Assembly (NCBI RefSeq): GCF_026213295.1
Contig: NC_079431.1
Coordinates: 9,688,573-9,752,572 of the forward strand
Direction: 5' to 3'
DNA: 64,000 nucleotides
From: Gadus chalcogrammus
Lineage: Eukaryota > Chordata > Actinopteri > Gadiformes > Gadidae
Shown: positions 1 to 10,869 of the stretch, one piece after another
How positions within the stretch are numbered: the first letter of the stretch is position 1
Layout of the letters: the number at the start of each line of letters is the position of its first letter
Position numbers and translations under genes: made by a program
The notes under the pieces: generated by a model
Told to the model about the DNA's origin: nothing
Databases searched by the model: none
The model's input: the letters and a program-made list of their open reading frames with translations, nothing else

Positions 1-416
1 GCACCAATCACATTTGGAAACCTAGCAATAGCATACAAATCCCGTTTGATTCCAGTTTGCTGATCGTTATTAGATGGGAATTTAATATAACGTTCGGAGA
101 GGGACATTATAGCTGCCAAAACTGCTGGCATGGTTCGGCTAATACTTGGCTGGGAAATAGCAGACCTGTCCCCGATCTCCCGCTGCAAGATCCCGGTTGC
201 CAAAAATCCCAAGGTAGAGCAAACCTGCACAGGTATTGCGTTTGATCGCCTAGTTTCTCGCCTTAACTGTGGCTCCAAAGCATTGCATAGCTCCATCAGG
301 AGATGCCTTGGGAGACGAAAACGACTCAAGAGCCATTCATCGCCCTCCTTAAAAAAATCGGCGCGGTCTCGAAAAACTCTCTCGTCTGTGCGTTGAGGTC
401 CAGCCAGATCTGCCAT
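1..416 (-). CDS. HARBI1-like Harbinger transposase, N-terminal part (cut by window edge)
   Basis: Reading the minus strand from an ATG at 416 gives an uninterrupted frame of about 138 codons that runs off the window at base 1. It contains stretches typical of PIF/Harbinger (HARBI1-like) nucleases: RLPRHLLMELCNAL, then REIGDRSAISQPSISRTMP, which looks like the helix-turn-helix part, and near the edge FPNVIGA, the block that usually precedes the first catalytic Asp. The catalytic DDE residues lie beyond the window and cannot be checked. Family members are DNA-transposon nucleases that work with a Myb/SANT-like partner. The terminal sequence near 790-809 fits the same element. No stop codon or frameshift is visible in the part seen, so the copy may be young. 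Another possibility is a domesticated HARBI1 gene, but a transposon setting is more likely. Confidence 0.75.
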   Translation of the reverse strand, partial: MADLAGPQRTDERVFRDRADFFKEGDEWLLSRFRLPRHLLMELCNALEPQLRRETRRSNAIPVQVCSTLGFLATGILQREIGDRSAISQPSISRTMPAVLAAIMSLSERYIKFPSNNDQQTGIKRDLYAIARFPNVIG

Positions 417-809
417 CGCTGAGACACGACCACCTATTTGGCAAAGCTCCTGTTAATATAGACAGCTGAATAAACATTTCACCTGTCACATTCTAATTAT
501 TTTCATAGCAATACTGTTTTTTATTAGGCCTGACTTGATTGTAATTGTTTGAACGGCTGGGCTAATTCCAATTTATTTAGTAATTAATACAGATGTTGAA
601 CATGGGCTACTTGTGCTGCACTATTCATCATTGAAATACCCGTATGTTGCGCCAAAAAAACTTGCGTACACGAGCTCAGACCTGACGTGAGATTTCATCG
701 CAGCCTGCGCTCACGTTCAAATTGATAAATGCCAAGCTCAACGTTGAAATGAGCGTACGTCCATTTTACGCACGTTTTCTGTCGTACGCTCGTTTGATAA
801 ATGAGGGCC
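417..809 (-). mobile_element. Harbinger 5' non-coding region and terminal repeat
   Basis: This is the stretch between the transposase start codon and the point where gypsy integrase homology resumes. Its outer end reads, on the minus strand, TGGCCCTCATTTATCAAACG, resembling the GGGCCCTCATTTATCAA termini common in fish Harbinger elements. Subterminal copies of CGTACG/GCGTAC words follow at 660-790. The other terminus is outside the window, so the inverted-repeat pair and target-site duplication cannot be confirmed. Confidence 0.5.
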
Positions 810-814
810 ACTGT

Positions 815-1960
815 CTTTGTGCGAAACACTCCGAGACCCCTCCCCCTCTGCATCAGTGCGGACACGCACGTGATCTGTGAGCCTGCGAACCTGCCTGCCA
901 TCCAACAAGTCAATCACAAAAGAAACTGTACCAGACTGGCGGTGGATAACTCCAGGCAGCCACGGTGAGCCAATGGCAAAGTTATTGACAAAAACACAGT
1001 CCCCCTGCTGTAAAAGCTGCTCTCCTGCATGTTGGTCCCGTCTCACTTTTTGGTTCTCCTGCGATCGGGCAACTTTGCACCCACATCAGGGCGAAGGAGG
1101 TCCAGATGAGATTTGGGCTTTCTCCCTAGCAACATCTCTGCTGGAGGCAAACCAGTGGTTGTGTGTGGAGTAATCCGTTACTGGAATTAGAAACGTGCAA
1201 GCTTAGTCTCCAGCGTGTGCCCTGTCATTTTCCGCAGTCCATCTTTCAGTGTCTCAACAGCACGTTCTGCTAAGCCGTTGGAAGCAGGGTGGTACGGTGC
1301 AGACCGGATATGTCGGATTCCATTTTTCTCCACAAACTCTTTGAACACTTGAAAGTGGGCCCGTTGTCACTGACAACCGTATCTGGTAGCCCGTGGGTGG
1401 CAAAGATGCTTCTGAGCGTGTCAGTGGTAACTGGGGCTGTGATATTTGACATGATGTGTGCTTCCATCCACTTTGAATGAGCGTCCATCAGTACTAGGAA
1501 CATGTGACCCATAAACGGACCAGCAAAATCCAGGTGGAGCCTTGACCACGGACGGGCCGGCCACTCCCATAGGTGGAGAGGCGCAGGTGCGGGCATCTTC
1601 TGGTTACTTTGACACTGTGAACATGCTTTTACCTTTTCTTCCAAAGCACCGTCCATCCCAGGCCACCCTGGAGCCCCAGAGGATACAGCTATCCAGCACA
1701 CTCAGCTCCAGCTGACGCTTGACATAGGGCTTGAGCTCCTCTTGTTCAACTGCTACTGGCCAACCCTGCAACAGCCATAGCTTTACTTGCGACAGCGCCG
1801 GGTCTCTTTCAGTCCTCTGTTTGATTTGCTTTGCTGTCACCGGACAGTCAGACAGTCTGTCTAACAAAAACAGTCTCTGGAAGTAGGTTAGTTTGGCTCG
1901 GTGAACCTGGGAGGGGAAGACGGCGAGCATTTGCATTTTCACTTCCTGCTTTATACACAA
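815..1960 (-). pseudogene. Gypsy integrase, broken
   Basis: The zinc-finger end and core are readable at 1701-1270: KACSQCQSNQKMP, RLHLDFAGPFMG (first catalytic Asp), DAHSKWMEAH, LPDTVVSDNGPTF (second catalytic Asp). The usual third catalytic Glu region is not in the same frame, and a frameshift follows. The C-terminal domain reappears at 1046-815 as GDCVFVNNFAIGSPWLPGVI and QVRRLTDHVRVR. In an intact element this enzyme inserts the cDNA into the host genome. Confidence 0.7.
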
Positions 1961-2325
1961 TGTGAAACTGATACGCTGACAAAGTTAATGCCCAGCGCTG
2001 CACTCTTGCTGACGCCATGTGTGAAATACCTTTAGGCTCACTATTCACTACTACTATTCACTACTACTGTTAAGTGAGCCTAAAGGTATTTCACCCAAAA
2101 TTCAATTGGCAACCATACACAGCAAAAACTACAGCTAGCAAAAACTACAGCTAGCCCCTCTTTCTCTAGCTGAGAGTAACCCTTTTCTGCTGATGTGAGA
2201 GTGCGAGACACGTACCCAATAGGCTTTTCATCTCCGTCCTCCATACAATGTGAAAGGACCGCCCCCACGCTGTAGGGTGATGCATCACAGGATAAGACAA
2301 CTTCCTTGGCTGGGTAAAAATGCAC
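1848..2325 (-). pseudogene. Gypsy RNase H fragment, interrupted by an inverted repeat
   Basis: Minus-strand frame 2325-2080 reads VLSCDASPYSVGAVLSH, GYVSRTLTSAEKGYSQLEKE, the usual RNase H start with its catalytic Asp and Glu. The later part is in a separate frame, 2048-1848 (SARVQRWALTLSAYQFHIVY). Between them lies a 21-bp perfect inverted repeat (2021-2041 and 2074-2094), which destroys the frame. Confidence 0.65.
2021..2094. repeat. 21-bp perfect inverted repeat in the gypsy RNase H
   Basis: GTGAAATACCTTTAGGCTCA at 2021-2040, plus C at 2041, is repeated in reverse complement at 2074-2094. The 32-bp loop contains short tandem copies of CTATTCACTACTA. One arm is RNase H coding sequence, so the other is an inverted copy of it. 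Confidence 0.85.
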
Positions 2326-2639
2326 AAGTAGTGTTGGCGTGCAACAGTTCTTTTACCTGCTGGAAAGCTGTCTCTTGAGCTTGCTGCCAATTCCAGGAAC
2401 AGTCTTTGTGCAGCAGCTGATAGAGGGGGGCAAGCACAATGGAGAGTTCAGGCAAGAACTTGCCATACTAGTTCACTAAGCCCAAGAATGACCTGAGTTC
2501 TGCCACATTCTTTGGACTAGGAGCCTCCTTTATCGCCCTCACCTTCTCTGTCATAGGGGAAAGACCCTGAGCTGAAATCCTGTGACCCAGGTAGGTGACA
2601 CTTGGAGCCTGGTAAACGCATTAACTGCGCTTTAAACAC

Positions 2640-3367
2640 AGCCCGGCCTCCTTCATTCTCTTTAGCACCTGGTCGAGGTTTTGCAGATGCTACTCTTCTG
2701 TTTTACCTGTCACCAAAATGTCGTCTCGGTAGACGGCAACATGGGGAATGTTCTGCAGGAGGTTGTCCATGGTGAGTTGAAAAATCGCTGGGCTGGACGC
2801 AACGCTGAAAACCAGGCGGTTGTACTTGAACAGTCCCTTGTGGGTGTTGATGGTCACATATTGTTTAGAGTCCTCGTCTAGCAGCATCTGTTGGTACGCG
2901 TGACTCATGTCCAGTTTTGTAAAAGTTTGTCCTCCTGCCTGTGTGGCGAACAAATCCTCAACTCGTGGCAAGTGTCAAGTTGTGAGGCTTGGTTAATTGT
3001 CAGTTTGTAATCACCACATACCCACACCTCACCATCCTCTTTCAGCACAGGCACAATCGGGGCTGCCCAGTCAGAGAACTCCACAGGTTCAATATCACCT
3101 GACCTGCTGCAGCCTATCCAACTCCGCTTCCAACTTAGCCTTCATAGCGTATTGCACTGTGCGTGGTTTACAAGAACGTGGCTTTGCGTTGGGGTCCACG
3201 GTCAACTTTAATGTTGTGCCGCGGATGGTGCCAAGCTCATCCTTAAAAACGTCTGCATACTTTGATAGGTCTCCATCCACTCTCATCTGCATGATTTCCC
3301 CCCAATTTAGGCAGATTTTCTTTAGGAGGTCCCGTCCAATCAGACTAGGTCCCTCCCCATCTACCAC
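2640..3367 (-). pseudogene. Gypsy reverse transcriptase, broken
   Basis: There are two minus-strand frames. 3367-3095 encodes the connector and RT start (LIGRDLLKKICLNW, DVFKDELGTIRG, KPRTVQYAMKAKLE). 2971-2690 encodes the palm, with TKLDMSHAYQQMLLDEDS (catalytic D in LDMSHAYQQ), FSVASSPAIFQLTMDNLL and the Y-x-D-D box as VYRDDILVTG. The frame shifts between 3095 and 2971, and a stop near 2690 separates the palm from the thumb. In intact elements this enzyme copies the RNA genome into DNA. Confidence 0.75.
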
Positions 3368-3373
3368 TATCAG

Positions 3374-3571
3374 CTACACTTTAGCCGACTGGCCTTCATA
3401 CATCACGTCTACTTCTATAGCTCCCAGTAGAGGAATGCACTCACCGGTGTATTGTCTCAGTCTGATGTCAGTCTTTCTTAAAGCAGGCGCTTTTCCAGAG
3501 CACCACAACCTGCAGTAGGTGGTATGACTTATCACCGAAACTGAGGCACCCATGTCAACCTCCATTGTCAT
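3374..3571 (-). pseudogene. Gypsy aspartic protease fragment
   Basis: This 65-codon minus-strand frame contains VDMGASVSVISHTTY. Retropepsins carry D-T/S-G-A at this place, so the catalytic triad reads D-M-G here, a change that should inactivate it. The downstream flap-like segment IPLLGAIEVDV follows. The frame ends in a stop just before the reverse transcriptase segment. The identification rests on the motif and its position between gag and RT. Confidence 0.65.
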
Positions 3572-3718
3572 CTCTTTTCAATTTATTTGCAGCGTTGCGC
3601 AGATCGGGGCTGCCCAGGGTTCACTGAGGTCAATATTAAACATGTTAAATTAACACTACTCCTCCGGTCCTTCGCTTTGCAAATGATGAGTTTTCATTTG
3701 GGGTTTTGACTCTTCCCA

Positions 3719-4457
3719 CTCCTTTTTCCATGGCTTTTTAGCACCTCTGCACTTCTTGGCTATGTGCCCCATTTTCTGGCAGTTATGGCAAGCGGCATCT
3801 TTAAAACCACAGTCATCAGCAAGATGCGCTCCCCCACACCAGTAACAACTGACTTCATCGGCTTGCCTCTCCCGGCTTCTCTAAACAGACAGTGAACGGT
3901 GCACTGTGGCACACTGGCGTTAGCTGCTTGAATGTCTTTCGAGTTGATAGCTGCCGTTTCCATTGCATGAGCAATCTCCAGCGCTTTCTTGAAAGTTAGC
4001 GTGACTTCACCTAGCAATCGGCACTGAATGCTGTCATTGTTGATACCACAGACTAACCTGTCCCGTAGCATGTCGTCAAGCACCGGTCCAAACTCAAAAT
4101 ATTCCGACAGTTGTCTCAGCTCCGCCACGAACGCAGCAACTGAAACTTCCACTTTGTGTGAATGTGTGTGGAACTTGAAGCGCTGAACAATCACTTGTTT
4201 GGTTTGGGGTTGTGATGCTCTTGCACCAGTGTCACCAACTCTTTGAATGTTAAGTCGCCTGGCTTCCGTGGTGTTGCTAAGTTGCGTATATACTTGTACG
4301 TCTTGGCACCGCACACACTGAGGAGAATCGATCTTTTCCTTTCCTCCTCCTCAATGCAATTCGCCAGGAAAAAGTGCTCACGTCTCTCGACATATTCAAT
4401 CCAGTCACCATCCAGCTCGACGAATTCACTGAGCGTGCCGACCGTAGTAGTAGCCAT
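3719..4457 (-). pseudogene. Gypsy gag, frameshifted
   Basis: An ATG at 4457 (minus) opens a gag frame beginning MATTTVGTLSEFVELDGDW with typical gag words such as WIEYVERREHFFLAN. The continuation to about 3850 (LRDRLVCGINNDSIQCRLL) is in another frame, so at least one frameshift is present near 4200. A further frame at about 3730-3850 encodes two CCHC zinc knuckles, CYWCGGAHLADDC and CHNCQKMGHIAKKC, which bind genomic RNA in intact elements. The frame changes make it non-functional as read. Confidence 0.7.
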
Positions 4458-4700
4458 GCTGCAAGCTAAAACTACACGGAACTTCTTCTCAGAAACTAAC
4501 TACACGCTACGTAGTCAACGATGTTTTAAACCCCGTCGCGAAAGGTGTGGTAAGCCAGGGCCAATAATGCACGCACACTTTGAACTCATTGGGTCTTTAC
4601 TGAATACCATCTCACAGCATAACAGCCAAAGTATGAACGATACACTCCGGTGCAGAGCGAACTGTAGAGCCCCCCGATGCCAGATATAAATGAGTGTAAC

Positions 4701-6400
4701 ACTAATTCAGTCTATAACAATAACCAAACGCTAAGGTGTGGCCGGAAATCACGTTGCGTGCAGGCTGTAAACAAACCAATTACCGTGCGTGAAGATGTCC
4801 GTCAACGAGAGCTGACTTTAGCGACACTGATCCCAGCCACTCCTTCTGTTCGCTGATTGGATGCAGAAAATTTTGACTGAGAAAACCCACTAACAAACCG
4901 CAGACCCAGACCTACTGCTGAAGGGATATTAAAATTGAGCGGAAGTACGTAGGCGGGCGGAGCCAGGCTAGTATTCATGGGCGAGCCACAATAAATAGGG
5001 CGCTCGAGTTGATTACACATTGAACACGTGTATGTGGCACTCTCTATTGAGCCCCATTGTATCGAACTTGGTTGCAGTTCCATTAGCCTTCCACTGGGGG
5101 TGATCGCATGAGTGCAGATAGAATGGGGCTAGACATCAAAATGTATCTCTTTCACCTTCTTGTCGTTGAAATATCTCAGATTTTAATTATAGATTCCGCA
5201 AGTTCAATGTAGATTATAGTTCAAAAGTCGAATGAATGAGTACTTATGTCCTTTTCGATTTCCTACAGTTTGGGCCGTTGTTGGCCGTACACGCCAGCAT
5301 TCTGCTAATGCTGCTAATTGGTCAGGGACGGCCTTGCGACTGATTCTACGACCAGTGAGCTGAAGCAGAAACATTATCTTAAGGAGGTCTTTCCGTCGAA
5401 TTGTTATATATTATATGTTTATAGATAATATATATATATAGTATATTGCATATATTATTTATGCAGAAGTGCCTAAGTGACATGCCGTATATAGCAGGAC
5501 CTCTGGCAGTGACGTCATCAACAGTTAATTGAACTTAAGAAATGCAATATTCAGCTGAGTGTATTATCTTAGTCCCCCCTTTTGAATGCAACTTTCATAT
5601 TACTTGACAAAAAATTACACCCTGAGAAAAGTGGAATTTAAGGGGGGAAACCCCGTTGACTCCCATTCATTCTGCACTCAGCGGCGAGCGCCCTCGCATG
5701 GACAGAGGTTCAGTCTACTTCAGATTGATGTAGAAGTGGAAGATCCAAAGACGTCGGAGAACCCGACGCAGTCGTTTGGGATTCATAATTTCGTCCGGAG
5801 GCACACACAGCTTTTGGCCGTGATAATATGTATTATTTTGTATAGATATCTATGTATAATATGATATTATTTAGATATAGAGCTCCAGGACTCCCGCCGG
5901 AGCACCTGGTGTGTACTAAAACATTTACAGAACACGGCCAAAGGCTGTGTGCGCCTCACCATTGCGATACATCCACTGTAAAAAGAGCGTACCGTGGCCG
6001 CACACAATCGGTTACACATGATCGATCTTTTAATGTAGGCTTTTCCCCGTGGATGTCTGAAGTGGCCACGTGAGAGACGTGCGTCACTCAGCAGCCAAGC
6101 AGGCGGCGGATTGGTGGAATGGCCTGGCTTTCGCGTAATAGAGCGCAAAAGTGTGGTTCCGGAAGTAAAAATCCCATTCATTTTCTTCATAGAGGTTTTG
6201 AATAAAATCCATAATGTCGTAACCATCCAAAGTGTACGTACCAAGTGCTGTAATATTGTGAAACTATGGTATAGGCTCTTGTAGAATCCAGAAGTTAAAG
6301 ACAAACTTCTAGTTTTTAGAAAAACGCGTTTAATTCGCAATGTTATTTGAGACCACCTACTATTACGCTACCAACAATCCTAAAGCGTAACTCAACATCT
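4701..6400. other. Repeat-rich intergenic stretch, no gene seen
   Basis: I see no supported coding region. AT-rich palindromic sequence lies around 5400-5460 and 5820-5880. Short segments resembling sequence near 17640-17700 (CGGAGAACCCGACGCAGTC at 5756-5774) indicate dispersed repeats. The open frames here have no recognisable content. Confidence 0.5.
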
Positions 6401-6960
6401 TTGATTGGTGGAGCTCGCTGTTATCATGGAAACGTTAATCCTCACCTGCGAAAGTCAAGTCGTCAATGACTTCTGCCACTGAACTCGATCGCTTATAGCA
6501 GCAAAAATTATTTCCCTTAGAACAATGGAAAGTTAGAGTTGCTGTAAGAGCTGTAGAGGAAATTAGCTCTACATGTTAAAATATATATGTTACAGCACTA
6601 GCAGTGATTTTTAGTAATGTTGGTAGTATAAAAGCTAAAAAGTTCAAAATGGTTTATCGGATGAGTAGTTCCGTCAATCTACAAAAGAAATAATGTATTT
6701 ATTTTCAATTTATTTCTCATTTCACGCAAAAAAGTTGAATAGATGCAACTGAGTTACAGTAAAATCCTGCCTCCTGATTGGTTAAAAGTTATATGCATCA
6801 TGAATATTGCGCGCGCTCGTGGACTTAACAGTTTGGCTGGCTGTTTAGGGTGTACAAAATGTGTGTGAGCTGAGCTGTGTGTGTGTGTGTGTGTGTGTGT
6901 GCGAGCGCGTGTGCGGGGGCGTTGGAGAAAGGGAAAGAGAGATACGGAGAGAGAGAAAGA

Positions 6961-7064
<104 letters not shown>

Positions 7065-7673
7065 TTGTATGTAGCGCATGTGTGAAATTAGTGTGTACTG
7101 TAAGCTAACTCTTTGTCAATAAATATGTGAGAAATATATCTATGTGGAAAAATATGTTGCGCATGTGAACTTTGTGTGTGTGTGTGTTTGTGTGAAAGAG
7201 AACGTAGAAAATATGCATACCTCTATCACACCCAAAAAGCATACCAATCAACTATACACACTTACTGAAGCCTATGAACGCACACATCCACACGCTCAGC
7301 ACATAACGTAAACAACATTTAAGCAATAGCAGCTTTGCATGCTCAATCTGTACATTTGTCATCGCGCATGCGTAATACTACCTTTGTAAAAAATGCGGCC
7401 CGGTGATGTTTTATTTATTGTGTATCTAATGTGGTTTGATACGATGAGAGGAGCGATGGGAGATGCCGTTGATGCATTTTCGTAAACAACCAAGATGACG
7501 ACGGACCTCTTTATTATTTTAAGAGCTCAGATTTAAAACACAACTGTATAAAATTATCTTCTGCTGAGAACTTCTCCGGGATGGGTGCATGCCTAATCTA
7601 GTTGAGACTTGTTTCCTTGTTCCTCATACAGAGAGATCAAATTTCTCTAAATAGCTCTGGGTGGGGCTACACA

Positions 7674-7681
7674 TATAAAAG
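7674..7681 (+). promoter_or_regulatory. TATA box of B30.2 gene copy A
   Basis: TATAAAAG lies 140 bases upstream of the ATG at 7814 and is conserved at the equivalent place in copy B (22217-22224). Flanking sequence (CTAAATAGCTCTGGGTGGGG upstream) is also conserved. Position and conservation support a core promoter. No transcript evidence is available. Confidence 0.6.
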
Positions 7682-7813
7682 TCCACTGTGTTCAACAGGT
7701 ATGCTTGGTTGTTGTGCCAACTACCACAGTTCCCATGGGGTAAACAGCCCAAACGTATGTTTGGAGGAGCTGATTTGTATCACCTGGATATGCAAAGTTT
7801 GTGAAGAGCAAAG

Positions 7814-10800
7814 ATGACTTCTGACGCAGGTTGGTTTATTTAAAAACATTTGATTTAACCCCCGGAGAGCTAAGCTGAAATTATTATTTGTTACACTTAC
7901 ATCTATATAGCCTAGTGTCAGAATGCTGTGTTTATAAGCCTAACCCTAACCGTTTTGGGCCTGCCTGGGAATTTATTGTATTTAAGTGAGTAGCCTATAT
8001 GTTCATACAAAACACATTTAAAACAGGTCCAAAGACACCTGGAGACAGTCAATTGAAAAAGACAATCAAACATCCTCTCAATTTCATCACAAGACATCAT
8101 GTGATTTTTGTATAAATTGTATGATTTTTAGGCAGAAATCGTTTTTTGTTGTGGACTGGAAATGTTGATGTTACTTTGACTGTGTAGCAATTTGCATGTG
8201 TGATGGGCAATGTGTGATGGCATTAGTTACAGTGTTGGTGGTTGTCTAGTGCATATCACATTAAAGATATGCTTTGCTTTCACCATGTTTTACAGAGAGA
8301 AATAGATGTGGTAGCAGTTACAGCAGCTTTGGTCCCATCATGGAGCAGAACAATGTAATAAAATGTAACTCACTACCCTTTTTCAAGCCAAATTTTGCTC
8401 AGGTAAGCTACTCATTAAAGCTACCAAAATCCTAGTACCAGGGTGCAGTGTTTCCCCTGATTGTCCGCGCCACTACAAAAAAAGTAGAAGGCACATTCGC
8501 ACAATGATCTGGTCTCAGCAGATACCTTGACTCTGTTGGTTGTTATGTCATGTTTGGAAGCTCAATCTGTACATTTTTCCCCAAAAAATCTCACCAGAAG
8601 TACCCGTTTCATTTTTCCGGGTGGGCATGCCCCCGGACCCCCCTAATGTTGCTAGGTTACCAACTCAGAGCACCACTGATACAAAACAATCTAGGGGAAA
8701 CACTGAGGGTGTGAATTACAGGGGGGTCATATAGGGGGATCCAGATAACAAAATTGTGTTTTGAAAAGAGGTTGAGGGACTTCTGCATAACAGTGGAGCA
8801 CTAGGTGGTGGGACTGATATTTCGCACATTATATTTTGCACATGCACACTCAATTCTTTTTTTAGCAGTTTGGTTATTATTAGTTGATTGTTGATTTAAG
8901 AAATGCAAAACATGGCTTGGATATGCTGTCATTTATTGTCTGTGTTGTTGTATGCCTTACAAAGCAGGCGGAACGGCTTATGAAAAAAGTCAGCAATAAA
9001 CTACACTCAAAGGTGAGAACAAAGCCAGTCTAAGCCACTCAGAAGATAAACAGCATGAATTTTGGAATGTGACCAGCAGTTTGAGTTGTTTCCATGTCCT
9101 CCTTCATAGAGTGAGGATCCCACTGCGCCGGAACCTGTGGACTTCCCCCTGGACGAATCTAAACTCATCCTCAGAGAGATTGCTCAGGAACTGGACCGGA
9201 TAATGCAGGTGGGTCCAGTTGTGGTCCAATTGCTATGAATGGTATTAACATTACATTACCTGAGATTAACCTAACCACACTCCTCAATCATAACTCTACA
9301 CAGACGAGAGATCTCTCACTGTCAACCAATGTCTGTGAAGATGGGTCTAGTCTGGAGGAGCGACAGGCATTCCTTCTTCAGTTGGCTCAGGCCCTCCCGC
9401 CACAAGCACATGCCCCAGAGGTTGGTCATAAAAACAGAAAACTGTATTAGAATTGATTGTAATACAAACATTTAATGGATTCAATTATCGGCCATGATCG
9501 GTATAAGAACGATCGATTATTGACATTCATCGTTGTTATTTCGCAAAGAACGATTCAAGATTAAATGAAAATGTGAAAGTTTGTTAATTAATTGTGGCTC
9601 TATTCTTGAAATGTGAATTTGTCAACATATTTCTGATCTGAGCTGTATTTTTACCTTTCTGTACAAATACAATAGATGCGAGGTAAGTCACGTCTAGGTC
9701 ATGATTGCATAATTGTTGGAAGAGTTGAATGTGCACTTCAAAGTTAAATCAATTTATGAATTTAAGTCTGAAATGACTATTCAGTATGATGCAGTTACAG
9801 GAGAGAGAAATTAAGTACGGCAGATATGCCCCAATATAGTGTTTCCTTGGGGTCCATACAGCTCTCCTTCCCTGCTCAAACAGTGTGTCAACTAAGGAAG
9901 GAAAATGTGATTCAACTGCTGTACATTAACCTAACTTGCCTTCATTTGATGTAAAATGTATTGTTTGTGGACATTCTGCATGTGCAGTGACAAACCCCAA
10001 AGTACATTGTGTGTTTACCAGATGCTCCAAGGACAAACAGCAGTGTTGAGCCCATGCAGTAATGGGCTGGAGGAGAACAGGGGAGAAGATGGCACACCAA
10101 AGCCTGAAGAGGGCAAAAGACTGAAGAAGGCCATTGGTGATCTTTCTACATTGAGCTGGATTCTGAAAGGGATGGAAGAGGTAAGGCTTAACAATCATCA
10201 TGAGATAAGACTATGGAATGCTGTGACAGTATCGATGTTAGGCTGATGTTACATCTCCCTAAAACCAGCTTCTGGAGTTTGCGTATCAGTCTCATTTTCT
10301 ACATTGTAAAAAACAAGATGTTTTTGAAGGGCATGGGGTTAAGTTAATGAGCACTGCTATTGCCGCCTCATTGCAAGGTTAGGCGTCGAACAGATAAACA
10401 ATCTTGAGGGTTGGTGTCATTCTGTATGTTGTCAGATACAGGCATCACATGCAGGTCATGGCAAGTCAGACAGCATTCCATAGCAGCAGCGCATGTATTA
10501 TCTAGCATTAAAAAGGGTGGAAGGAACACAATACTAACTGAACAAATTTGCAGGACTCGGTCTGTCTGGATACGGATGTGGATGAGGTGGTGAAAGAGAT
10601 GTTCAAACTGTGGAAGAAGGCCAAACTGCCCAACATACTCCCTGTGCTGGACTTTGTTATCTTGAGTATCCTCAAGCAGGAAGGACAAAAGGTTCCCAGA
10701 AGCAATGAGATTTCAAATGTAACCAACCTGTAGATTCATTAGGTTCTAGCATTGATTTGTTTTTCTGTCTTTTTTAAACAGCTGTCTATTGCAAAACATT

Positions 10801-10834
10801 GGAACAGAAATCAAGAGCTCTTCAACAGTAAGGG

Positions 10835-10869
<35 letters not shown>

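Larger units (their letters stand above)
810..4700 (-). mobile_element. Decayed Ty3/gypsy-type LTR retrotransposon, internal region
   Basis: On the minus strand, from 4457 downwards, come gag, zinc knuckles, aspartic protease, reverse transcriptase, RNase H, integrase core and integrase C-terminal domain, the domain order of Ty3/gypsy elements. The domains fall in several frames with frameshifts and stops between them, so the copy is dead. The integrase end at about 815 is interrupted by the Harbinger terminus, so the remaining part (including the 3' LTR) should lie beyond that element, outside the window. No LTR pair could be identified. The region 4458-4700 upstream of gag probably holds leader and 5' LTR sequence, but this is inference. 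Confidence 0.8.

Noticed and set aside
4458..5083. Candidate 5' LTR of the gypsy element
   Set aside because: No second copy is in the window, and clear TG...CA ends and a tRNA primer site could not be recognised, so it is only mentioned as possible.
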